DNA of 64,000 nucleotides from Luzula sylvatica (Eukaryota > Streptophyta > Magnoliopsida > Poales > Juncaceae). The notes under the pieces are model-generated. The model was not told where the DNA came from. It saw only the letters and a program-made list of their open reading frames with translations, and made no database searches. The DNA lies in contig OX326957.1 in NCBI GenBank assembly GCA_946800325.1, positions 22,755,007 through 22,819,006 on the forward strand, written 5' to 3'. Shown here piece by piece: positions 47,703-58,537 of the stretch (its first letter is position 1; each line of letters starts with the position of its first letter). Both the position numbers and the translations under genes were made by a program.

Positions 47703-48315
47703 AGTCCGTTATAACGGACTGGTTAATCCGTTATAACGGACACTGTATGAGAAACAGGAAATTGAGAATTTCTGCGAAAATCACATAGTCCATTATAACG
47801 GACTTGGAGTTCCGTTGTAACGGACCCTGTATATGATGCAGGGATGTGAGGAGGACTGTGAATAAACGTATAGTCCGTTGTAACGGACATGGGTTCCGTT
47901 GTAACGGACCTTGTATGTGATACGAGGATGCGGGGATGCCTATGGTGTCTTTTGGAGTCCGTTGTAACGGATATGATCCATTGTAACAGAGTTTGTTCAC
48001 GAGTTAGTCCGTTGTAACGGACCATTGGTTGCGTTATAACGGACATGTTTCTAGCAATTTGGACAAAGGTTTGCAGAAAATAGCGTTGTAACGAACCTAG
48101 GTTGCGTTATAACGGACATGTTTCTAGCAATTTTGGCCAATCTCCGGAATAAATAGCGTTGTAACGGACCTAGGTTGCGTTATAACGGACATGTTTCTGG
48201 CAATTTTGGCCAATCTCCGGAATAAATAGCGTTGTAACGGACTAGTGTTCCGTTGTAACGGAGTGAAGGGAACTGGGGTTCCGTTGTAACGGACCATGGT
48301 GCGTTACAACGGAGT
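47703..48315 (+). promoter_or_regulatory. Array of 18 TCCGTTRYAACGGA palindromes in copia leader, copy 1
   Basis: I count 18 sites in about 610 bases, from exact GTCCGTTGTAACGGAC and perfect-palindrome TCCGTTATAACGGA to variants such as TGCGTTATAACGGA. The last part is a ~74-bp unit repeated about three times, each with two sites. The array lies between the primer site and gag, inside the RNA leader. It could act as DNA (MYB-type sites downstream of the promoter) or as RNA (self-complementary segments). Neither is shown. Confidence 0.8.
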
Positions 48316-48597
48316 CCGGACTAGTTTCTGTTTGCTGATTTTGTTATCGTGATAACTTTGGTTACAAAACTCGGAATTTTGAGTTCTTTATATCGATATG
48401 ATCGGCATCAATCATTCTAGCATATTAGATAATTAATTATTTAGAATAATTAGTCTCCCTAAATAAATCATATGCATTTCGAAAATCTTGTGATAGTGAT
48501 ATAATATGATTATGTCACGAATTATTTAAACATGAATGTCATGATCCCTCATAATATTTAAGTCATAGAAATGCCTTCCATATCATCAACCATCGAA

Positions 48598-48942
48598 ATT
48601 GGTATCACAATATGTGTGTTTCTAGGCCTTCGTCATGCACACATGTTGATGGTACTAATGGGTGGCAAGCGTTAAATGGGGACTTACGTGTTTCTAGGCC
48701 TTCGTCATGCACGTGAGTAGTTCATTTGAACGATACGTTTGATATGGTTATGACTTAACCGTCCAAGCCAATCCGATTGGAGTTCGGGGCATAGTTAGAA
48801 TGCACACACGGAACTGGGATTGTATGTGATACGATCCATCACCGAAATTCTAAAAGGTTCGAGAGTCGCATATGATGCGATTGGATTATATCCTACCTAT
48901 ATAAGCGAGATCCCACTCGATAGGCCTTCGTCACTTGTGGGA
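48598..48942 (+). other. Three leader hairpins sharing an AGGC-NNNN-GTC loop, copy 1
   Basis: Hairpin A (48598-48659): a 21-pair stem with one bulge and G-U pairs, inner arms ATGTGTG/CACACAT. Hairpin B (48671-48731): ACTTACGTG/CACGTGAGT plus an outer AAATG/CATTT. Hairpin C (48911-48942): TCCCAC/GTGGGA. All three loops are 19-20 nt and carry AGGCCTTCGTC. A fourth short hairpin, TCGCAT/ATGCGA with a 3-base loop, lies near 48867-48881. Pairing was read by eye. The likely setting is the genomic RNA leader, where packaging or dimerisation signals are expected. Confidence 0.65.
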
Positions 48943-49102
48943 GGATTGCGAAACATGGATCTCGGGTGTTATGGACTTGGAGTCCTGTATCGGTATGAGG
49001 GTTATCGATTCGATAAAATAACACTATTAATATAATCATGATGTAAGCCTATAGGATAACTACGCAACGTTAGTAATCAATCTTTTATTTCATTTGTAGA
49101 AT

Positions 49103-52100
49103 ATGTCTTCTAGTAACACCAACACCATGTCGATTAGATCGACATTAGAAAAGGATAAGCTAGTGGGTCGGAACTACTTGGACTGGCACCGAAACCTGAG
49201 AATAGTTCTTAGGCAAGAGGGCAAAAGTCACGTATTGGATACGGAACTAGTGGAACCGGGCCCCGATGCTACGGCCGAAGAAAAGGCCGCGTTTGAGAAA
49301 CTTAAGAAGGACTCGAATGATGTTACGTGCCTCATGTTGGCATGTATGGACGCTAGTCTTCAAAAGCAGTTTGAGGACTCGGATGCGCACATAATAGACG
49401 TTGTGCTCAAGGAAATGTTTCAAGAGCAGGAGCGTTTTGAACGGTTCAGTACACTCAAAGAGTTGGTAAACTGTAAGATGCTTTATGGGTCTTCGGTGAG
49501 CACTCACGTTTTGAAAGTGCAAGCTCTCATAGACCGTCTAGAGAAGCTAGGAGAGAAATTGTCGAAGATTATGCAACAAGATTTGATCTTGTTGGCACTT
49601 CCTCCAACGTTTTCTCCGTTTGTGACTAACGATCACATGCATTCGAAGAATAAAACGATCACTGAGCTTCACGGAATGCTCAAGAATTATGAGTCGGAGA
49701 TGTTGAAGGCATCCGGGGAGAACAAGACAAAAGTTGCTGGGAATGTTCTCACGATTCAGAAAAAGGATCGTAAGAGATCGATGTCCAAGGGCAGTTCGGC
49801 TAAGAAACGTTCGAAGCCGAATAAAAAGGGAAAGGAGAAATCCAAGGATGCGACGTGTTACCATTGTCACAAGACTGGACATTGGAAGCGCAATTGCAAG
49901 GCTTACCTCGATGAGGTGAAGAAGGGCAATACGGCTTCGGAAGCCGGTCCATCAGGTATTAACGTTATCGAAATTAATCTTTCAACTATGACTAATTGGG
50001 TATTAGATACCGGTTGTGGGACTCATATTTGTCGAAATATGCAGGTTCTTCAAAATAGTCGAAGGTTGAAGAAAGGCGAAGTTGATCTACGAGTCGGGAA
50101 TGGAGCAAGAGTTGCTGCGTTTGCCGTAGGAGTAGTTAATTTGACTTTGCCAAGTGGACTTATATTAGTACTAAATAATTGTTATTATGTACCGACATTA
50201 TGTAAGAACATAATTAGTGTGTCGAAATTAGCTAAGGATGGCTATGAATTTATTATTAAGAATAATGAATTTTCTATATGTAAGGATAATATTATCTATG
50301 GAAATGTTCTATTAAAAAATGGTCTTTATGTGTTGGATTTTGATCACGAAAATGATAAGTCGCATTATAATGTTAATACGAAAAGGATAAAACCTAAAGT
50401 TGATAATCGTACTTTCTTTTGGCATTGTCGTCTCGGTCATGTGAATGAGAAACGCATTGCTAGACTCCATAAAGATGGAATGCTAGATTCATTTGAATTC
50501 GATTCATATGGGAATTGCGAATCTTGTTTGCTTGGCAAGATGACAAGGGCACCATTCTCCAAGGCCGGAGAGCGGTCCAACGACTTATTGGAACTCATAC
50601 ATTCAGATGTGTGTGGACCGATGAGCATCAAGGCAAGAGGAGGCTATCGATACTTTGTTACATTTACGGACGATTATAGTAGATATGGATATATTTACTT
50701 AATGCGTACTAAAGCAGAGACCTTGGAAAAATTCAAAGAGTTTCAAAACGAAGTTGAAAATCAACTAGGCAAGAAAATTAAAGCCATTCGATTAGATCGA
50801 GGAGGCGAATATTTGAGCTATGAGTTTGAGGACCATCTAAAAGATTGTGGAATAGTTCCACAATGGACTCCGGCAGGAACGCCACAATGGAATGGCGTGT
50901 CTGAGAGGAGAAATCGGACCTTGTTGGACATGGTTCGATCCATGATGAGTCAAACTTCCCTTCCAAAATCGTTTTGGGGATTTGCCCTAGAGACAGCGGC
51001 TTACTTATTAAACCGCATACCTTCTAAATCGGTTGAAAAGACGCCTTATGAGATTTGGTCCGGAAAACCTCCGGTGTTGTCTTTTATTCGGATATGGGGA
51101 TGTCAAGTTTACGTCCGAAAATTAATGTCGGACAAACTAGATCCTAAATCTGAAAAATGTATATTTGTTGGATATCCCAAAGAAACTCGAGGTTATTATT
51201 TTTATAATCCTGACGAAAATAAGATTTTTGTCGCTCGTAGAGGTACCTTCTTGGAGGAGGAATTTATATCTCAAAGAGTTATAGGAAATAAAATAGATCT
51301 CGATGAAGTTGGAGATCCAGAAATTAACACAGAACCGATGAATATTGATCCGGATTCGTCAAATGTTGATGATCCGGAGTCAAGTGCACAAGGCGCAATT
51401 CGTAGATCGGGTAGGATTCGTCAAGAGCCTATACGATATGGTTTTATCGTGGCAAATGACGATGAAGTCGTATTCATAGATGATGAACCGACATCTTATC
51501 GCGAGGCTATGAAAAGCGAGGATTCCATTAAGTGGCAAACTGCCATGAAATCCGAGATTCAATCCATGTACGATAATCAAGTTTGGAACTTGATTGATCC
51601 ACCTCCCGGGGTTAAACCAGTGGGATGTAAGTGGGTCTTCAAGAAGAAGACCGACATGGATGGGAATGTAAACACTTATAAAGCACGGCTTGTGGCGAAA
51701 GGTCTCAAACAAATTCATGGTATAGATTATGAAGAAACGTTTTCTCCCGTAGCAATGCTTAAATCCATACGGATCTTACTTGCTATTTCTGCGTATTATG
51801 ACTATGAGATTTGGCAAATGGATGTCAAAACCGCATTCCTTAACGGGAACTTAGGAGAGGATGTGTACATGACACAGCCCGAGGGTTTTGTCGATTCAAA
51901 GAGTCCGGATAAAGTGTGCAAGTTGCAACGATCCATTTATGGATGGAAGCAAGCTTCTCGGAGTTGGAACATACGTTTCGATGAAGTTATAAGCGAATTT
52001 AACTTCGTGAAAAACGTAGAGGAACCTTGTGTATACAAGAAGGTTAGTGGGAGCCGCGTTATATTTCTTGTACTATATGTAGACGACATCTTGATCATAC

Positions 52101-52253
52101 GAAACGACATTCCGATGCTTACGGATGTTAAGAAGTATTTAAATACTCATTTCGCTATGAAAGATTTGGGCGAGGCCGCTTATATATTAGACGTGAGGAT
52201 TTATAGAGATAGATCCAAGAAATTACTCGGCTTGAGTCAAAGCACGTACATTC
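49103..52253 (+). pseudogene. Copia gag-pol polyprotein, 3'-truncated
   Basis: Open for 1,063 codons, but the last ~14 come from LTR sequence. Start MSSSNTNTMS follows the leader directly. Domains: Gag (1-200) with the KLVGRNYLDWHRNLR type start, zinc knuckle CYHCHKTGHWKRNC near 252, protease WVLDTGCGTHIC near 300, integrase zinc finger from HCRLGHVNEKR to CESC near 445-475, integrase core with Asp in LIHSDVCGPM, Asp in IRLDRGGEY and Glu in NGVSERRNR, then reverse transcriptase with QMDVKTAFLNG near 910 and catalytic YVDDILI near 992. RNase H is missing, so the copy cannot complete replication. No internal stop or frameshift was seen up to the break. Lineage within Ty1-copia was not determined. 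Confidence 0.93.
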
Positions 52254-53268
52254 GGATCAACCGTAAAAGTGTACACAAGGATAAACGAATGTAGTCGTAT
52301 ATTCGTGGCCATAACTTTCAGTAGGAAAATCCGATTTGAATGGTTCAAATTGGGTTAGATAGATAATAAGATTATCTACAACCTTCATGAAGAAATATAT
52401 TTCATATGGACGATGTATCAGTGTCGTTTCTGTAAAATACCGAAAGGGTGCAACAATATGACATACAGTTAGTAAAACAGTCATAACTTTTGCATACGAA
52501 CTCCGATTGAGCTGGGCCAAATTGGGTTGTGTAGATAATGAGATTATCTACAACTTTCGTGTTGGTTGATTTTCTGTCAGAGAAATTTATCAATTTCGTC
52601 TGGACAGAATACTGACCAGGTTCATGCAGTTTTCTGTGTGAGAGGGTGTATATTGGATATACATGCCTTTTGGCTAATCCTGATCCTATTAGGTATAAAT
52701 AGGATATTTTCTCTCTCCTCACTAATGCAATTCTACAGAATTATTCTGCCCAATACACAAGAAAAAGAGCAAATTCAGATTTGACCTTTTGTGAGTGAAA
52801 AGGTGCGAAGAGAGAGAAATCGAGAAAGGAGTTTCTCGAGTGATAGAGAATCGATTAGATCGAGCAAGTTCGCCGGTGCATCGTCTAGGCAGGTGCATCC
52901 GCGACCGACGTCTTATGAATCACCGTGGATACAAGTAGAGGAGTGACGTTTGTGACTCTTCGATTGTGATCGACTCGAGTAAGAAAGACGGTGGAAACGC
53001 TTGGACGCACAAGGACGAAGTCGAGTGAACCGGCGTAGCATACGATTGGTGAAGGACGCGTGGTGTGGGACGCGCGGATTGTCACCAACGTGACAGGAAA
53101 TAGAAGGCGGCGATCAACCCTTCGTGTGCCATCAATTTGGCACTGGTATAGATCTATCCTTCTAATTGCATCGTACCCTCGAAGTCGTGGCGTGATCTCG
53201 AGAATCGGGGAACCGGACCGGGCCTTCATTCTGCTGCGCGGGCCCGGGATCGGGGATATTCCCCAATA
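52254..53268 (+). repeat. Copia LTR, 5'-truncated, between the two copies
   Basis: Matches positions from about 46453 to 47444 of the first LTR; ends CCAATA and is followed by its own primer site. It has TATAAATA at 52694-52701. The first ~185 bp are missing at the junction with the truncated gag-pol. Confidence 0.93.
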
Positions 53269-53269
53269 G

Positions 53270-53281
53270 TGGTATCAGAGC
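53270..53281 (+). other. Primer binding site, copia copy 2
   Basis: TGGTATCAGAGC directly after the second LTR. Confidence 0.95.
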
Positions 53282-53526
53282 GATCGCCATCGATTCGAGG
53301 GTCGAATCATAGTCGTATATTAGATATACGCACGGGTTATCAAAGTTCGTATCCGTTTGCATGATGTTACATATATAGAATGTCAAATTCCATTAAAATC
53401 ACAAGTGAAATTCGCTAGAGATCGATCAATAGTTGATTGAGAGTATCTAGGAATGATCGTGAAAAGGTTTCATGATTGATCGTTTTGGAAACGAGCGAAA
53501 ACAGGCTGAACAACGCAAAAATCGCA

Positions 53527-54065
53527 TAGTCCGTTGTAACGGACTGGTTAGTCCGTTGTAACGGACACTGTATTGGATACAGGAAATTGGGAATTTCTGC
53601 GAAAAATCACATATTCCGTTATATCAGACTTGGAGTCCGTTGTAACGGACCCTGTATAGGATGCGGGGGTGTGAGGAGGACTGTGAAAAACGCATATTCC
53701 GTTGTAACGGACTTGGAGTCCGTTGTAATGGACCTTGTATCTGATACGAGGTTGCGGGGATGCCTAGGGTATCTTTTGGAGTCCGTTGTAACGGACACGT
53801 TCCGTTGTAACGGAGCTCTACGCAGTTGGTCCGTTGTAACGGACTGTATGTTGCGTTGTAACGGACTGGTCTCTGGAAATTTGGACAATGGTTTGCAGAA
53901 AATAGCGTTGTAACGGACCTAGGTTGCGTTATAACGGACATGTTTCTGGCAATTTTGGCCGAACTATGGAATAAATAGCGTTGTAACGGACACGAGTTCC
54001 GTTGTAACGGAATGCCAATAACACTGGATGTCCGTTGTAACGGACTATGGTGCGTTACAACGGAC
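53527..54065 (+). promoter_or_regulatory. Array of 16 TCCGTTRYAACGGA palindromes in copia leader, copy 2
   Basis: I count 16 sites, most as GTCCGTTGTAACGGAC. The arrangement follows copy 1, but individual sites differ (for example one degenerate TTCCGTTATATCAGAC near 53616) and the ~74-bp unit is present fewer times. Confidence 0.8.
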
Positions 54066-54351
54066 TGGTTTCTGGTTGCTGATTTTGTTTTCGTGATAAC
54101 TTTGGCTACACAACTTGGAATTTTGAGTTCTTTATATCGATTTGATCGGCATCAATCATACTAGCATATAATTAGATAATTATTTAGAATAATTAGACTC
54201 CCAAATAAATACATATGCATTTATGAAAATCTTGTGATAGTGATATAATTGGATTAATTATGTCACGAATTTAGAAACATACAATGGTATGATCCCTCAT
54301 AATATTTAAGTCATGGAAATGCCTTCCGTATCCACAACCACCGAGTTTGGT

Positions 54352-54690
54352 GTTACGTTTCACGTGGGTTCAGGCTAAAGTCGGGCACGTGATATTGTAA
54401 TTATCGAAAGGGTGGCAAGCGTTAAATCGGGACTTGTGAGGCACAGGCTAAAGTCGACTCACTAGTAGCCTATTTGAACGATACGTTCGAGATGGTTGTG
54501 ACTTAACCGTCCAGGCCAATCAGATTGGAGTTCGGGGCATAGATAGGATGCACACACGGAACTGGGATTGTATGTGATACGATCCATCACCGAAATCCTA
54601 TAAAGGTTCAAGAGTCGCATTGGATGCGATTGGATATAATCCTACCTAAATAACGGGATCCCACCCGATAGGCTAAAGTCACTTGTGGGA
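54352..54690 (+). other. Three leader hairpins sharing an AGGC-NNNN-GTC loop, copy 2
   Basis: Hairpin A (about 54352-54401): CACGTG/CACGTG plus an interrupted outer stem. Hairpin B (54421-54479): ACTTGTGAG/CTCACTAGT plus outer AAAT/ATTT. Hairpin C (54659-54690): TCCCAC/GTGGGA. The loops all carry AGGCTAAAGTC, where copy 1 has AGGCCTTCGTC. The fourth hairpin TCGCAT/ATGCGA near 54614-54628 keeps its stem and changes its loop. Confidence 0.65.
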
Positions 54691-54849
54691 GGAACGGAAA
54701 TATGGGTCTTGAGTGTTATGGACTTGGAGTCCCGTATCGGTATGAGGGTTATCGATTCGATAAAATAACACTTTCATATAATCATCATATAAGCCCTATA
54801 AGATAAGTACGCAACGTTAGTAATCAATCTTTTAGTTCATTTGTAGATC

Positions 54850-56437
54850 ATGTCTTCTAGTAACACCAACACCTTATCAATTAGATCGGTATTAGAAAAG
54901 GAAAAGCTAGTGGGTCGGAACTACTTAGACTGGCACCGAAACCTGAGAATAGTTCTCAGGCAAGAGGGCAAGAGTCACGTATTGGATACGGAACTAGTAG
55001 AACCGGGCCCCGATGCTACGGCCGACGAAAAGGCCGCGTTTGAGAAACTTAAGAAGGACTCGAATGATGTTACGTGCCTCATGTTGGCATGTATGGACGC
55101 TAGTCTTCAAAAGCAGTTTGAGGACTCGGATGCGCACATAATAGACGTTGTGCTCAAGGAAATGTTCCAAGAGCAGGAGCGTATTGAACGGTTCAGTACG
55201 ATCAAGGAGTTAGTAAAATGCAAGATGCCTTCGGGGTCTTCGGTGAGTACTCACGTTTTGAAGGTGCAAGCTCTCATAGACCGTCTTGAGAAGCTAGGAG
55301 AGAAATTGTCGAAGATTATGCAACAAGATTTGATCTTGTGTGCACTTCCTCCAATGTTTTCTTCGTTCGTGACTAACTATCACATGCATTCGATGGATAA
55401 GACGATCCCTGAGCTTCACGGAATGCTCAAGAATTTTGAATCGGAGACGTTGAAGTCGTCCGGAGAGAACAGGGCAAGAGTTGCCGGAAATGTTCTCACA
55501 ATCCAGAATAAGGATCGTAAGAGATCAAAGTCCAAGGGCGGTTCGGCTAAGAAACGTTCGAAGCCGGATAAAAAGGGAAAGGAGAAATCCAAGGATGAGA
55601 CGTGCTTTCATTGTCACAAGGCTGGACATTGGAAGCGCGATTGCAAATCTTACCTCGAGGAGGTGAAGAAGGGCAAGGCGGTTTCAGCGACCGGCCTCTC
55701 AGGTATTAACGTTATTGAAGTTAATATTTCAACTATGACTAATTGGGTATTGGATACCGGTTGTGGGACTCATATTTGTCGAAATATGCAGGTTCTTCAA
55801 AATAGTCGAAGGTTGGAAAAGGGCGAAGTCGATCTACGCGTCGGGAATGGAGCAAAAGTTGCTGCGTTTGCCGTAGGAGTAGTTAATTTGACTTTGCCTA
55901 GTGGACTTATTTTAGTACTAAATAATTCTTAGTATGTACCAACGTTATGTAAGAACATAATAAGTGTGTCGAAACTGGCCAATGATGGCTATGAATTCGT
56001 TATTAGGAATAATGAATTTTCGATATGTAAGGATTCTATTATCTATGTAAATGGTCTGTTAGAAAATGGTCTTTATGTGTTGGATTTCGATCACGGAAAT
56101 AATAAGTCCATATATAACGTTAATGTAAAAAGGATTAAACCTAAAGTTGATAATCGGACTTTCTTTTGGCATTGTCGTCTCGGTCATGTGAATGAGAAAC
56201 GCATTGCTAGACTCCATAAAGATGGACTACTAGACTCATTTGAATTGGATTCATTTGGGAATTGCGAATCTTGTTTTCTTGGCAAGATGACTAAGGCGCC
56301 GTTCTCCAAGGTCGGAGAGCGGTCCAACGATCTATTGGAACTCATACATTCCGATGTGTGTGCACCGATGAGCATCGAGGCAAGAGGAGGTTATCGATAC
56401 TTTGTTACGTTTACGGGCGATCATAGTAGATATGGAT
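54850..56437 (+). pseudogene. Copia gag-pol copy 2, nonsense codon and truncation
   Basis: Begins MSSSNTNTLS and follows copy 1 through Gag, the knuckle CFHCHKAGHWKRDC and protease WVLDTGCGTHIC. TAG at 55930-55932 replaces a Tyr codon of copy 1. The frame then continues through the integrase zinc finger (HCRLGHVNEKR) to the first catalytic Asp (LIHSDVCAPM) and is cut near 56437. The rest of integrase, reverse transcriptase and RNase H are absent. Confidence 0.92.
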
Positions 56438-56870
56438 CGCAGAGTTGATTCCACGACGTAAAATGTCCATCGGAGTGACCGTAAAGCCATTGTTTTGCCT
56501 TGCCCCTGAGAGAAAAAGGAAAAAGAGTTAGCATGATAGTATCATTCGAAACTCCATTTACCTTTATCGTGCTCGCTATTTCGTATAGATTTTGTAAGTG
56601 AGCGTGCGGATCCTCCATCGCACCACCACCGAACTGATTTGCTTGCACCATATTTAGAAGCGGTGTTTTGAGCTCAAAATTGTTTGCAGCGATACCAAGT
56701 GGCGCGATGCTTCTCCCAATTGCCGTGGCGCTGGGTGAAGTGTATTCACGTAGAGCACGTGCGCGAGGCGGAACTGGTCGGACATTCTCTTCTTGATTCG
56801 GTTGGTTTTGCTCCATCGTAATCTGCGGTGGCCTTCGCGCTTTGCTTCTTAGATTGTATCTTTCTGCCAA
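56438..56870 (-). pseudogene. Gypsy Gag N-terminal fragment
   Basis: Minus-strand frame starting MAERYNLRSKARRPP, followed by a Pro/Arg-rich linker and the beginning of the Gag core (NFELKTPLLNMVQANQFGG, then DPHAHLQNLYEI and FPFSLRGKAKQWLY), as in Athila-type Gag. It breaks at about 56437 against the copia copy; the remaining Gag and all of pol of this element are missing. Confidence 0.9.
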
Positions 56871-56955
56871 CGAAGATCTGAAATCTGAAAATAAAAGAAA
56901 ACTAAAATGGGTGAATCGATCTCGAAAACCAGGAAATCAACTAATATCAAACACC

Positions 56956-56973
56956 TCCCCGGCAGCGGCGCCA
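56956..56973 (-). other. Gypsy primer binding site
   Basis: Minus-strand TGGCGCCGCTGCCGGGGA, identical to the site at 19146-19163. It lies about 8 bases from the LTR boundary I infer, so that boundary may be off by a few bases. Confidence 0.9.
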
Positions 56974-56981
56974 GAAAAGCT

Positions 56982-58537
56982 TGTTGCGTATTTACGTTTA
57001 AGCAGGGCTTTTCAACATTTAAAACCCTAAATGACTCTAATTGAACCACAAGCGCATGGTATTCGTTGAGTACGTTAAGGGTCGATCCACAGAGAGGGTT
57101 GAGTACTAGCGGCGACTTCTGATTCACAATTCGACTCGATCTAAAACTGAGGTTTGTTGGTAGATTCGGGACAGATTTTAACAGAAGAGAAAGGGTTTTT
57201 TAGTATTGGAGAGGACTCTAGGGTATTCGGATTCTACTTGGAAGATTTGGTGTGTTCTAAAGGTTGCTAAACGCTCTCTCGAAATCTGACTTTGGTGGAG
57301 GTGTTATCCTATTCTTCCTAGACCGGCTCTCGCTCGTGACTAGACGTATCCAACCTAAACACTCTTGCTCTCGCTGACTATGCCTAAGAAAGACCCGTTA
57401 CGCTCTATGATAATACTATAATCCCGTGGGTGACGTGTACCAATGTTCTTAGAATACAACGGTCCAAGTTTGTGCGTTTACAATCTGGTTTCTCACTCCG
57501 CTCTCGCTTCGCAAGGTTAACCTAAAACGATCTTAACTACTTGGTTTGACGGGTTTATTTGAGGGCCTAAACAATCCTAAACGTCCACTCTCGCTACTTA
57601 GTCAAGGATGTCCTAACCTATGTCACTTAGGCTGGCCTAAACACGTACAAACGGTTAATTAAGACGAGTAATATCAAGGCACAAAACACAAATCAAATAT
57701 GAAAGAAACAAATCATATAATACTACCAAAACATCACAAGTATTAATGAACCCTAAACCCAAGATAAATGTTTAGCTACTCATGTTCGACAACAAAACAA
57801 ATCTAAATATCAAATACATCATAGAACTAAACACGAGAAAGAGTAAACCAATTTGTTGACGAACGTCTTCTTCTTCGTAAACTCCGGCTCCTAAACGACG
57901 TGATCTTCTTCGACGGTTGACGACTACGAAAGGTGTATGAGGCGAGTGGAGAAAGAGGAGGATGAGAGGTGGATGGTGGCTGGTGAAAGGATGAAAATAG
58001 AAAATGCAAAGGTAACCCTAGCAAAGGCAGCGATAGCCTTTTATAGTCGATGGCTAGGGTTAGGTCACAGCAGACATGGCTGTAGAAAGTCGGCCCAAAT
58101 CAGGGTGTGGGCCACGAAATTTGAGGTGTGAATTGTGCAATCTTTTAGAGGATTCCATCCTGAAGTTATGGCAACTTGAATCACCAAATTTGGAGTTACC
58201 AATCAAAAGATATGGCCATTTTATTACTTGCCAAATTCTGAAATTCTGCAGCTTCTTTCCATAATTTGATCTTCCAACAATAATTTAGATTTTGGCTTGT
58301 TTTGAACTGTGAAAGCCTGGAACAGTGCCGAGACCCTCGATACTTGCATTTCTTCACTTCTAGAGGCCTTATATCATGTATTGTACCTAAATCTGCAAAT
58401 ATACTCAAACAAGATGCCAACGAGCAATTCTCGTGGTTTTGTTAATATTTTAACGTTTAAGAGTTCATTTAGTACAATTTCTAAAACGTTTTAAGTGCAG
58501 ATGAGTGCGTAAAACACTATCATATTCGCACTCATCA
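56982..58537 (-). repeat. Gypsy LTR shared by two incomplete elements
   Basis: About 1,556 bp, minus-strand TGATGAGTGCG...ACGCAACA. The TATA-like TATAAAA is at 58039-58045 (minus). A purine tract (ACTTGGGAGATT, minus) lies just upstream at about 58540 and the primer site just downstream, so it is simultaneously the 3' LTR of the right-hand element and the 5' LTR of the left-hand one. The ORFs within it have no recognisable product. Confidence 0.85.

Larger units (their letters stand above)
46267..52253 (+). mobile_element. Ty1-copia element, copy 1 (3' end lost)
   Basis: 5' LTR 46267-47444, primer site at 47446-47457, a 1.65-kb structured leader, and a gag-pol frame from 49103. The element breaks at about 52253 in the late reverse transcriptase region, where the sequence jumps to an internal position of the LTR (GGATCAACCGTAAAAGTG, matching 46453). 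RNase H, the 3' polypurine tract and the first ~185 bp of the next LTR are therefore deleted. A second copy follows head to tail. Confidence 0.93.
53269..56437 (+). mobile_element. Ty1-copia element, copy 2 (5' part only)
   Basis: Internal region of a second copy: primer site, leader with palindrome array and hairpins, and gag-pol to the start of the integrase core. It is cut at about 56437, where sequence passes straight into minus-strand gypsy gag (TATGGAT|CGCAGAG). It is about 90-95% similar to copy 1 by eye in coding regions, with the leader more diverged. Confidence 0.9.

Noticed and set aside
48598..48731. CACGTG/ACGTG in hairpin stems as G-box promoter sites
   Set aside because: Not excluded, but the motifs sit exactly in paired arms, change between copies with pairing kept, and lie far downstream of the promoter; RNA structure explains them better.
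53587..53941. ORFs over the palindrome array (108 and 105 codons)
   Set aside because: They repeat RYNG-like or LQRT-like residues produced by TCCGTTGTAACGGA; no start context, and they overlap on both strands.
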